From: an uncultured Paracoccaceae bacterium | GTDB lineage: Bacteria; Pseudomonadota; Alphaproteobacteria; Rhodobacterales; Rhodobacteraceae | DNA: 32,534 nt | Assembly (NCBI GenBank): GCA_937931795.1 | Contig: CALHAP010000128.1 | Span: 1 to 32,534 of the forward strand | Direction of reading: 5' to 3' | Shown here: piece by piece, positions 18,212-26,051 of the stretch | Position numbering within the stretch: position 1 is the stretch's first letter | Layout of the letters: the number at the start of each line of letters is the position of its first letter | Notes under the pieces: model-generated | Told to the model about the DNA's origin: nothing | What the model saw: the letters and a program-made list of their open reading frames with translations, nothing else | Database searches by the model: none | Made by a program: the position numbers and the translations under genes

Positions 18212-18817
18212 ATGCGAATACTTGTTGCAGACGACCATGACCTTGTACGCGAAACGATCGCTTCGTTTCTGACCAATTCCGATGGTATTACCGCCGTCGA
18301 AACCGCCGCGACATTGGACGAGGCCCTCGTCGCTACAAAGGGCGAATACATTTTTGATCTGGTCCTACTCGATTACAACATGCCCGGAATGAACGGCCTC
18401 GCGGGTCTGGCACGGATGAAAGAAGCGGTTGGCAAAGTGCCTGTCTCGATCCTGTCTGGCACTGCGACGCCATCGGTGGCACAGGCCGCGATTGAGGCGG
18501 GGGCGATGGGGTTTGTGCCCAAAACGCTCGGCTCGAAATCTATGGTCAGTGCGGTGAAATTCATGGCGATGGGCGAGGTTTATGCGCCGTTCGAGTTCAT
18601 GCAGCAAGCCCAAGACAAGACCGTTGGAAATCTGACCGAACGCGAAACGGCCGTGTTGCACGGGGTGTGCGAGGGCAAGTCCAACAAGGAAATCGCCCGC
18701 GATCTCGACCTACAAGAAGTCACCATCAAGCTGCATGTCAAAACCCTCAGCCGCAAGCTAGAGGCCCGCAATCGCACCCATGCCGCGATGATCGCCAAAG
18801 AGCGGAATTTGGTCTGA
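18212..18817 (+). CDS. NarL/LuxR-family response regulator
   Basis: Start MRILVADDHDLVRE preceded by GGAG; phosphoacceptor VLLDYNMPG; C-terminal LTERETAVLHGVCEGKSNKEIARDLDLQEVTIKLHVKTLSRKL. Confidence 0.92.
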   Translation: MRILVADDHDLVRETIASFLTNSDGITAVETAATLDEALVATKGEYIFDLVLLDYNMPGMNGLAGLARMKEAVGKVPVSILSGTATPSVAQAAIEAGAMGFVPKTLGSKSMVSAVKFMAMGEVYAPFEFMQQAQDKTVGNLTERETAVLHGVCEGKSNKEIARDLDLQEVTIKLHVKTLSRKLEARNRTHAAMIAKERNLV

Positions 18818-18833
18818 GGCCGCGTGGTTCAGC

Positions 18834-21800
18834 ATGAGCCCGCACAATATGACATCCACCCCAAACCTATCTGAGACCGAAGCACCGCCGAGCGACGGAT
18901 TGCGATTGTTGTTCGTGGCCTTGGCCGGCGCATTGTTGTTCCACGGCGGGTTGCTGCCCTTCACCCACGGCAACACCTACGACGCCTTTATTCATATGTT
19001 TTTTGGTGACAGCTACCACCGCAGTTGGTTCGATACTTGGGAACCGCGGTGGTACACTGGATTTTCCACCACCAGCTATCCACCCGGCACGCATATGTCG
19101 ATTGCGGCCTTGATGCACATCCTGCCGTTGCGCGCGGCCTTTGTTGTCGTGCAATTGGCGGGGCTGTTTCTTCTTATTATCGGGGTCTACCGTTTCTCGC
19201 TGCTGTGGGTAATGCCTCGGGCTGCGGGATATGCGGCGATTGCTACGACGCTGGCCTCCTCCATCTCGGAGACGATCCATCTGTTCGGGCAATTGCCCAC
19301 GATCTGCTCCCTAGGGATATTCCTCAACGGCCTGCCGTTCGTCTACCGCTGGATCGTCTACGGCAGCTTTTGGAACCTATTTGCAGCGGTCATCTTCGCC
19401 GCAGCCACCACAGCAGCCCATCATGTCACGACCATCTTTGGCAGCGTCCTGTTCGTGATCCCCCTCGCCGTCCAAGCCTTGCGGAGCGTCCACGAGGTTG
19501 TCCCCATTGGCCCCGCACGCCTTACGTGGCTGCGTCGGTTTTTCTGGCCAATTGTGCGGGGTTTGCTGCTTGCAGGGCTTATGATCCTCGCAATTGTCGT
19601 GACGGTCTGGCCCTATTGGGTCTGGTCGGTCAGTGATCCGATCACCCAAGTGTCGATCCCCCATGGCAGCCGCGAAAGCTTTATCGAGCGGCCCGATCTG
19701 GGGCTGGCGTTCTTTGTGCTGCCTTGGGGCGTGACGATCCTGTTCTTGCCATTTGTCCTCTATAAGACGTTGACCACGCGGTTGTGGCCGCTGGGGTCGA
19801 TGGTGCTGGTCTGCTTTGTGCTGGGCACGGGCGGCACAACACCGATCCCGCGCGCCATATTGGGCGGGGCGTTTGATATCCTGACGCTTGATCGGTTCAC
19901 CTTTTGGGCCACCATCCTGATCCTACCGTTTACAGGCCATATGATCGACGGGCTGCTGCACGGCCGGTCGCGACGAAGTGTGATTGCGGCGTTCGGAAAA
20001 GGCGTGCATCGCCTGATCGTCGGCGGTCTGTTTGCTGCGATGACGGTTGTGGCCGTGTTCATCGCGATCTTGCCCACCTTGCAGCCGACGCAGCCCCGCT
20101 TCATCGACCCCGGCCCGATTGCCAAGTTTCTGTCCGAGGACGAGCATGATCGCTGGCGCTATCTGACATTGGGGTTTGGTGATCAATTTGCCTATCTGGC
20201 CGCACAGACCACCGCGCAATCGGTCGATGGCAATTACCATTCCGCCCGCAGATTGCCCGATATGACGCGGTTTTCGGTCGAACGGCTGGAGAACGCGAAA
20301 TACCTCGGCGTGCCGGGCCTAGGATCGTTGCAACAATTCTTGGAGAACGCGGATCGCTACCATCTGAAATTCGTCTTCTCAAATGACGCGTTCTACGACC
20401 CGCTCTTGCATTTCACCGGGTGGACGCGCCTGAACCGCTTGTCCAATGGGGTAACCGTGTGGGAACGCCCCGATGTCGCCCCCTTGCCGGTGTTGCAGCC
20501 CCGTCGCAGCCTGCCCGCCACGCAAAGGCTGATGTGGGGGACGATCCCGCCGCTGGCGATGGGACTGGCAGCTATCATCTTTTTGATCGCGGCATCCGGG
20601 CGTGGGTTTGGCAGCTACCAGATGGAGCCACGCCCGCTGATGGCCTCACGCGCGCAATTTGCCAATCCGGCCCGCGTTCGCCTCATAGTCCTAGCCCTCG
20701 GCCTTAGCGCGGTCACAGCGGCTGCGTGGTTCGCCTATGCGTTGAGTAAAGAACTATCCAAAACGCCCGCCCCCCAAGACATCGTCACCACGTATTTCGA
20801 CCATCTCGATTTTCGCCGCTTCGACGAGGCCTACGCTTTGATGGACCCGAAGACACGACCCCCCTTTGAAGACGTTATGTTCGGCTGGCGGTGGCGTGGT
20901 GGGTTGGTGGCGTCCTACGGCAAACTGACCGACACCCGTGTGGTGTTCCAAGAGGGGACGGCGGCCAGCATGGATTGGCGCGTAAGCCTTGATTGGCTGA
21001 CCTCGCTGAACATCCAGACCGAGGTGTTCGACCTGCGCACCGTTGAACGGGATGGCGCGTGGTATATTGCGCCCACCACACTGGCCGCCACGCAAACCCC
21101 CGTCCGCCTGCAACGCGACACATCCGTCGTGTGGAATGTCGTTGGCCGCAGGCAACCGCGCCCCGAGACCGATCTGCACCGCGACAGGCTGGACCGCCCC
21201 CGTATTGTGCTGGGGGATGCGCGGCTGGTCGAACACAACGGTCGATATTCCATCGTGGGCGAAGTGACGAACGCCGACAATGATCCGGCCTATGTCAGCC
21301 TTTTTGCCGACCTCGATGCGCATGACACTCGCCAAGCCGCTGGTGTCGTGAACGGCCAACGCCTGCTGCCAGCAGAAACAGCTGGGTTTCGGATTGATTT
21401 CGACGATGTGCTGTCCTTGGATGACGCCGCAGCCACGGGCCAGTTTGACCCCACGATGTGGATACCGCCCACCTTGGACGCGGCCCCGACATCGGCCAGC
21501 GTGACGGGGCGGGCCTTGGTCGCGGGCGCTGATCTGTACCGGGGGGTGTCGCTCAATGGCATCCGCGTTGTGATGTCGGATGCGGGGCCGGTCCTCACGG
21601 CAACAGCCGTCAACAACGGAGTTGAGAGTGCCACCATCGTGCGGGTGGTCGCGGTCTTATATGACGAAGCTGGTGCCGCTGTCTGGTCGCAGGCGGGCTA
21701 TGTCGAGACCAATATGTATCCCGGCCAGAGTGCCGCGTTGCATATGGCCTTCCCTCGCCGTGATGCGATTGCGGTCGTGGCCGAAGTGGCGCGCGATACG

Positions 21801-21941
21801 ATCATCGTCAACGGCAGCACGCAGCAGGCGGACACCGTATTGCCCTCGCACCGGGTGGGCACCCTACCGCTGGATGACATCCCCGGATTTTCCGCCCTCA
21901 GGCTGCACATCTCGACCATGACCCACGACCCATTGGAGTAA
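18834..21941 (+). CDS. large polytopic membrane protein, GT-C-like/6-pyruvoyl-tetrahydropterin-synthase-related membrane domain, with extended periplasmic C-terminal modules
   Basis: 1035 aa; about 10 hydrophobic segments in the N-terminal two-thirds, early acidic/aromatic luminal loop (YDAFIHMFFGDSYHRSWFDTWEPRWYTGFSTTSYPPG), a last TM (IVLALGLSAVTAAAWFAYAL), then NTF2-like and FxLYD-like segments. Confidence 0.75.
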   Translation: MSPHNMTSTPNLSETEAPPSDGLRLLFVALAGALLFHGGLLPFTHGNTYDAFIHMFFGDSYHRSWFDTWEPRWYTGFSTTSYPPGTHMSIAALMHILPLRAAFVVVQLAGLFLLIIGVYRFSLLWVMPRAAGYAAIATTLASSISETIHLFGQLPTICSLGIFLNGLPFVYRWIVYGSFWNLFAAVIFAAATTAAHHVTTIFGSVLFVIPLAVQALRSVHEVVPIGPARLTWLRRFFWPIVRGLLLAGLMILAIVVTVWPYWVWSVSDPITQVSIPHGSRESFIERPDLGLAFFVLPWGVTILFLPFVLYKTLTTRLWPLGSMVLVCFVLGTGGTTPIPRAILGGAFDILTLDRFTFWATILILPFTGHMIDGLLHGRSRRSVIAAFGKGVHRLIVGGLFAAMTVVAVFIAILPTLQPTQPRFIDPGPIAKFLSEDEHDRWRYLTLGFGDQFAYLAAQTTAQSVDGNYHSARRLPDMTRFSVERLENAKYLGVPGLGSLQQFLENADRYHLKFVFSNDAFYDPLLHFTGWTRLNRLSNGVTVWERPDVAPLPVLQPRRSLPATQRLMWGTIPPLAMGLAAIIFLIAASGRGFGSYQMEPRPLMASRAQFANPARVRLIVLALGLSAVTAAAWFAYALSKELSKTPAPQDIVTTYFDHLDFRRFDEAYALMDPKTRPPFEDVMFGWRWRGGLVASYGKLTDTRVVFQEGTAASMDWRVSLDWLTSLNIQTEVFDLRTVERDGAWYIAPTTLAATQTPVRLQRDTSVVWNVVGRRQPRPETDLHRDRLDRPRIVLGDARLVEHNGRYSIVGEVTNADNDPAYVSLFADLDAHDTRQAAGVVNGQRLLPAETAGFRIDFDDVLSLDDAAATGQFDPTMWIPPTLDAAPTSASVTGRALVAGADLYRGVSLNGIRVVMSDAGPVLTATAVNNGVESATIVRVVAVLYDEAGAAVWSQAGYVETNMYPGQSAALHMAFPRRDAIAVVAEVARDTIIVNGSTQQADTVLPSHRVGTLPLDDIPGFSALRLHISTMTHDPLE

Positions 21942-21947
21942 CGCGCA

Positions 21948-23012
21948 ATGATCAGAACCATCATCTTAGCAGGCGTCATGGCCAACGGGGTCTGCGCGCA
22001 AGAGGCCGCAACCGACGCCTTTGGCATCCTGCCGACCGCGCACTTGGGCGACAGGGCGAACTGGGCAGGCCTGCGTGGATCATCGACGGGCGAAGACGTC
22101 GTGCAGACCGCAGGACCAGCGGAGGCCACCGTGCTCTTTGTCGGCCCCAAAAGCATCGTGGCCGGGATCGAACCCGGCCATGCGGTGGCTTTGGGGTTGG
22201 ATATCTACGGCAATATGCTGGATGGGGCGCAGGCGCAGTTCACTTTGGGATATGGGGCAGGACTGCCTGCGGAAACGACGCGGGGCATCGTCGATACTTT
22301 GTTCACCCCGCCGCCGCGCTCTGGCGTGTTTCTGGCAGGCGCAGAGGTGGGGGGCGTCCAATCGGCCCGCGCCGACTACCGCGTGACCGCTCATTTGGCG
22401 ACGGTGCAACCTCAGTTTATCGCGCAAGACGGGCGCATTTTGCCCGAAACCTTTGGACAGATTGCGAGCGAACCACTGGTCGATGCCTATGGCAACCCGG
22501 TCGATGACGGTGTGGGGGTCAGTATCTTTTTGCGCGACGGAGCGGGCACAGCCACATTTCTCCCCTCGGTCGTGCGCGACGCAACCGCGCAAAGCACGCT
22601 GCTCGCGCGCGCGATAACAGGCAATGTCGCGGGGCAGATGGCCTTGGCGGGGACCAGTGCCGGGGGGCTGTCGTTCGACGTCGAGCCGATGGTGGTCACG
22701 GACGCAGGCGATATCTTGATCTGGAGCGAAGCTGAGATCAATGCGACCCATCTGCGCGTGGGACCAATGGCCACCGACAAAGGCTACCTTGTCCCCGATG
22801 GCACGGCCCTCGCGATAGAGATCATGGGCGGCGATGGGGCGATGCAACCCGCCCAAGGCTGGGTGCTTGATGGATATGCGGCGTTTGTGTTTCTGCTGGA
22901 CCCCCAGAGCGGCCCGTTTGATGTGACGCTCACCCTCTCGGACACCAAAATCACCCGCCAAGTCAGCGTGGCACAGCCCCCCTTGAACGCAACACTGCGG
23001 GGGGCAGAATGA
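21948..23012 (+). CDS. secreted/periplasmic protein with Ig/invasin-like character
   Basis: 354 aa; signal-like N-terminus MIRTIILAGVMANGVCAQ; repeated 'VDAYGNPVDDGVGVSIFLRDGAG'-type segments seen in Ig-like/Invasin domains. Confidence 0.55.
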   Translation: MIRTIILAGVMANGVCAQEAATDAFGILPTAHLGDRANWAGLRGSSTGEDVVQTAGPAEATVLFVGPKSIVAGIEPGHAVALGLDIYGNMLDGAQAQFTLGYGAGLPAETTRGIVDTLFTPPPRSGVFLAGAEVGGVQSARADYRVTAHLATVQPQFIAQDGRILPETFGQIASEPLVDAYGNPVDDGVGVSIFLRDGAGTATFLPSVVRDATAQSTLLARAITGNVAGQMALAGTSAGGLSFDVEPMVVTDAGDILIWSEAEINATHLRVGPMATDKGYLVPDGTALAIEIMGGDGAMQPAQGWVLDGYAAFVFLLDPQSGPFDVTLTLSDTKITRQVSVAQPPLNATLRGAE

Positions 23013-24505
23013 CCCGTATCCTAGGCTTTATGATCGTTTTCGTGGCTTTTGTCGGCGGTGTCCTGTGGATGGCCTCTGCGGGGCTGACCAAGGCCAACAC
23101 GCGGACCGTGACCTACCAGTATATCGCCGATGCGCTCGACAGCCTCAGCGAGCGGCCCAACCATGTCACGTGGCGCGACGCGGACACTGATCTGGTGCGC
23201 GCTTTCACGCCCGGAGATGCGGGCACGTTGGGGTTGGCCATGACCCAAGCGTGGTATGCGCTGACGGTGGCCCAAGACACGCAAGACCCGGCGATCTTGC
23301 GCGACAGTTTTAGTGGTGTGGCTCAAGAACGTGCAGAGCAGTCGGTCCGAGATGCGGCACACGGAGGGCAGATGATCGTCCTCGCGCAAGAGGCGCAGCC
23401 GCAGTTTTATCATCTCGATGGGTCGGTGTTTCAGGCCGAGGTGACGATGCTGACCGCACGTTATTTGGCCCAAGGCGACGATCTGGCGTATTTCGAGCTG
23501 GTCGAAGACCGCGCCATCACGACATTGATGAATGAGACCAACGGCTGGCGGATCTATGCGCATGAACGCGAAGCGGCCACACCCGTTGTGGCCCCGCAAG
23601 CAGGCTGGAGCGGCCCGACGTTGGCAGGGGTGAACTACTACCCGGCGGCGACACCGTGGCGCGATTTTTGGCCCTCGTTTGACGAAGAGGTCATTGCGCA
23701 GGATTTCGCACAGATCAGAGCGCTTGGTGGCAATGCGGTCCGTGTTTTCCTGACGGCAGAGTATTTTGCGGATACCGATACCCAGCAAGACGCGCTCAAC
23801 CGTTTGTCGACCTTGCTGTTCCTCGCAGAGCAGGCTGAGCTGCATGTGGTGCCCACATTGTTTGATCTCAAATCGACTTTTGATCCCGCAGGCTGGGGGT
23901 TGGATTTTGCGACGATCCAAGCGGTCTTGCCTGTCCTCGCCGCATCGCCCGCCGTCACGTTGCTCGATATCAAGAATGAGCCTGATCTGGATTTTGCAGC
24001 CCACGGTCGGCCAGAAATACTCGCGTGGCTGACCGCGATGACAACGCTCGCGCGGGTCCAAGCGCCCGAGATGCCGATCACAATCGGTTGGTCCAGCTCG
24101 GATGCGGCCCACGAGCTGGACGGCCTGATGGATGTCGTCACCTACCACGATTATGCGGATATCGAGACGGCCGAGGCCCGGTTGAGGGCGGTGCAGGCCG
24201 CAACCGAGCGGCCCGTGATGATCACTGAAATCGGCGTGACGTCCTATAATGCGGGTCTGGGCATGCCCAGTTCGCTGACCGCCCAAGCGGATGATCTGGA
24301 CGCGCGGATGCGCGCGCTTGGCGGGGCTGAGGGTCTCTTTGTTTGGACGCTCTACGATTTCCCGGATGTGGATGGCACCGCTGTTGGCAGCTCGCCTTGG
24401 GTGCAGCGGTTGCAAGAGCGGTTTGGTGTGCTGACCGCTGGCGGGATCGACAAACCCGCCGCCGAGGTTGTCAGACAAGCCTTTGGCAGATTGTTGACCC
24501 CATAG
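23009..24505 (+). CDS. membrane-anchored GH5-like (cellulase-family) glycoside hydrolase with an N-terminal NTF2-like region
   Basis: 498 aa; N-terminal TM; GVNYYPAATPWRDFWPSF...LGGNAVRVFL, acid/base LLDIKNEPDLDF, nucleophile MITEIGVTS. Confidence 0.8.
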   Translation: MTRILGFMIVFVAFVGGVLWMASAGLTKANTRTVTYQYIADALDSLSERPNHVTWRDADTDLVRAFTPGDAGTLGLAMTQAWYALTVAQDTQDPAILRDSFSGVAQERAEQSVRDAAHGGQMIVLAQEAQPQFYHLDGSVFQAEVTMLTARYLAQGDDLAYFELVEDRAITTLMNETNGWRIYAHEREAATPVVAPQAGWSGPTLAGVNYYPAATPWRDFWPSFDEEVIAQDFAQIRALGGNAVRVFLTAEYFADTDTQQDALNRLSTLLFLAEQAELHVVPTLFDLKSTFDPAGWGLDFATIQAVLPVLAASPAVTLLDIKNEPDLDFAAHGRPEILAWLTAMTTLARVQAPEMPITIGWSSSDAAHELDGLMDVVTYHDYADIETAEARLRAVQAATERPVMITEIGVTSYNAGLGMPSSLTAQADDLDARMRALGGAEGLFVWTLYDFPDVDGTAVGSSPWVQRLQERFGVLTAGGIDKPAAEVVRQAFGRLLTP

Positions 24506-24511
24506 GTGCGG

Positions 24512-24527
24512 CTATCCTTTCGTATAC
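24512..24527. promoter_or_regulatory. palindromic element copy B: CTATCC-TTTC-GTATAC
   Basis: Intergenic between the GH5-like and GT4-like genes; reverse complement matches copy A at 15/16 positions, with an exact 16-mer at 24511-24526. Confidence 0.5.
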
Positions 24528-24599
24528 CGGAGCTGACCCAATAGCCCCGTCGCCTATGCCCCCTGACCTCCCCACAGGTACCCGCAATGCCGTACACCG

Positions 24600-24623
24600 A
24601 TCCTAAGTTTCAACTGTTAGGAT
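24600..24623 (+). promoter_or_regulatory. inverted repeat overlapping the GT4-like ribosome binding site
   Basis: ATCCTAA-N10-TTAGGAT immediately 5' of ATG 24629; the right arm contains the AGGA Shine-Dalgarno. Confidence 0.5.
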
Positions 24624-24628
24624 AGATC

Positions 24629-25846
24629 ATGACACGCCCGCTTCGCATCGCCCTCGTCTCTGCCTTCCCGCCCGGCAAACAGAGCCTTAATGAATACGGT
24701 CTGCATCTGGCCAAAGGTCTGGCCGCGCGGGCAGATGTGGGCGAGGTGATCGTTCTGGCCGATACGCTGGACCAAGACATGCCCGAGCTGGATTTGGGCC
24801 CAAAGGTGCGGGTCGAGCGCTGCTGGTCGTTTAACAGCCTATCAACCCTGCCCAAACTGTTGCGCAACCTTCATGAGGTTAAGACGGATGGCGTGATTTG
24901 GAACCTGCAAATGGCGACGTTTGGCGATAGCGAAGCACCCGCTGCATTGGGGCTGCTCGCGCCGATGGCAGCCAAGATCAGCGGCACGCCGAGCGGTGTG
25001 ATCGCGCATAACATGGTGGACGGCGTGGACCTCGATCAAACGCTCCTCAAAGGGAAACCTCTGCGGCAAATGGCGGTGAAACTGGGCGCGCGCGTGATCA
25101 CGCGGGCGCTGCTGTCATCGAGCTATCTGACGGTAACCCTGCGCAGCTACTATGATGCCCTGCACGCCAAGCATCCCCGCGCCGCAGTGCATCTGGTCCC
25201 GCATGGCACGTTCGATGTGGGGCACACAGATCTGCAACCCTTGGCAGATCGCGCGCGGCGGATCGTGACCATGGGCAAGTTCGGCACCTATAAGCGCCTT
25301 GAAACGCTGCTTGCAGCCTTTGATATCTTGCGCGCAACGCCGGGCCACGACGATCTGGAATTGCACATCGGTGGATCAGATCACCCCAACACGCCGGGCT
25401 ATTTGGACAATCTGGCACGTCGCCGCCACGATGATGCGCAGGTTGTTTTTGCGGGCTATGTGGCCGAAGACGCGATCCCTGACTTCTTTGGCGAGGCCCG
25501 GCTCAGCGTGTTTGACTACAGCGCCACGACAGGCAGTTCGGGTGTGTTGCATCAGACGGCGTGCTACGGCACCGTGCCGGTCTTTCCGCGCATAGGGGAT
25601 TTTGTCGATGTCTGCGAAGACGAAGGGATCACGGGCGTGAACTACGCGGCCCAGGATGCCGATGACATGGCCGTACAAATGCAGCAGGCGCTGCTTGATA
25701 CCGACACATCGCAACGCATGGTCGACAACAACCGCACAGCCGCGATGGGATTTCCGTTTGAGAAGGTCATTGATTTTCACATTCGCCAATTGGTCGCGGC
25801 CGCCACGCACGCACAGGCCCCGCAGGGGCGCACGTCTGCCGCGTAA
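24629..25846 (+). CDS. glycosyltransferase, GT4-like (GT-B fold)
   Basis: 405 aa; IALVSAFPPGKQSLNEYGLHLAKGLA...VTMGKFGTYKRLETLLAAFDIL...ATTGSSGVLHQTACYGTVPVFPRIGDFVDV. Confidence 0.88.
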   Translation: MTRPLRIALVSAFPPGKQSLNEYGLHLAKGLAARADVGEVIVLADTLDQDMPELDLGPKVRVERCWSFNSLSTLPKLLRNLHEVKTDGVIWNLQMATFGDSEAPAALGLLAPMAAKISGTPSGVIAHNMVDGVDLDQTLLKGKPLRQMAVKLGARVITRALLSSSYLTVTLRSYYDALHAKHPRAAVHLVPHGTFDVGHTDLQPLADRARRIVTMGKFGTYKRLETLLAAFDILRATPGHDDLELHIGGSDHPNTPGYLDNLARRRHDDAQVVFAGYVAEDAIPDFFGEARLSVFDYSATTGSSGVLHQTACYGTVPVFPRIGDFVDVCEDEGITGVNYAAQDADDMAVQMQQALLDTDTSQRMVDNNRTAAMGFPFEKVIDFHIRQLVAAATHAQAPQGRTSAA

Positions 25847-25855
25847 AACCGGCAC

Positions 25856-25871
25856 ATATCCAAAGGTATAG
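25856..25871. promoter_or_regulatory. palindromic element copy C: ATATCC-AAAG-GTATAG (reverse strand CTATAC-CTTT-GGATAT)
   Basis: Half-sites match copies A/B, central 4 nt differ; 9 nt after the GT4-like stop codon. Confidence 0.4.
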
Positions 25872-25902
25872 CGGCGCGTCTCAACCGAGGCGCGCCGTTT
25901 TC
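25872..25902 (+). terminator. Rho-independent terminator after the GT4-like gene
   Basis: CGGCGCGTCTC-AACC-GAGGCGCGCCG then TTTTC; 11-bp stem with one wobble. Confidence 0.85.
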
Positions 25903-26051
25903 TTTTGCACCCCGCGATGTCTCACCCGAGACCCGTGCCTAGCCTTTGGATGCCTGCCATACCCCATTGTTCGAGCATGTATTCTTTGGGCACCAAGACG
26001 CGGCACAGGCCCCCCGGTCATACAGGTCTCATCAAACAAGCGAGTGCTGCA

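Noticed and set aside
22080-22961. 293-aa minus-strand ORF opposite the 354-aa secreted protein
   Set aside because: Arg/His-rich shadow frame; the plus frame has a signal peptide and 4-bp coupling with the next gene.
23021-24478. 485-aa minus-strand ORF antisense to the GH5-like gene
   Set aside because: Composition-driven shadow ORF in GC-rich DNA; Arg/His/Gly/Pro-rich translation without recognisable motifs, whereas the sense frame has catalytic motifs.
25939-25956. CTAGCCTTTGGATGCC as a possible fourth copy of the CTATMC-N4-GKATAG element
   Set aside because: Only the left half-site fits well; right half-site and spacing do not match.
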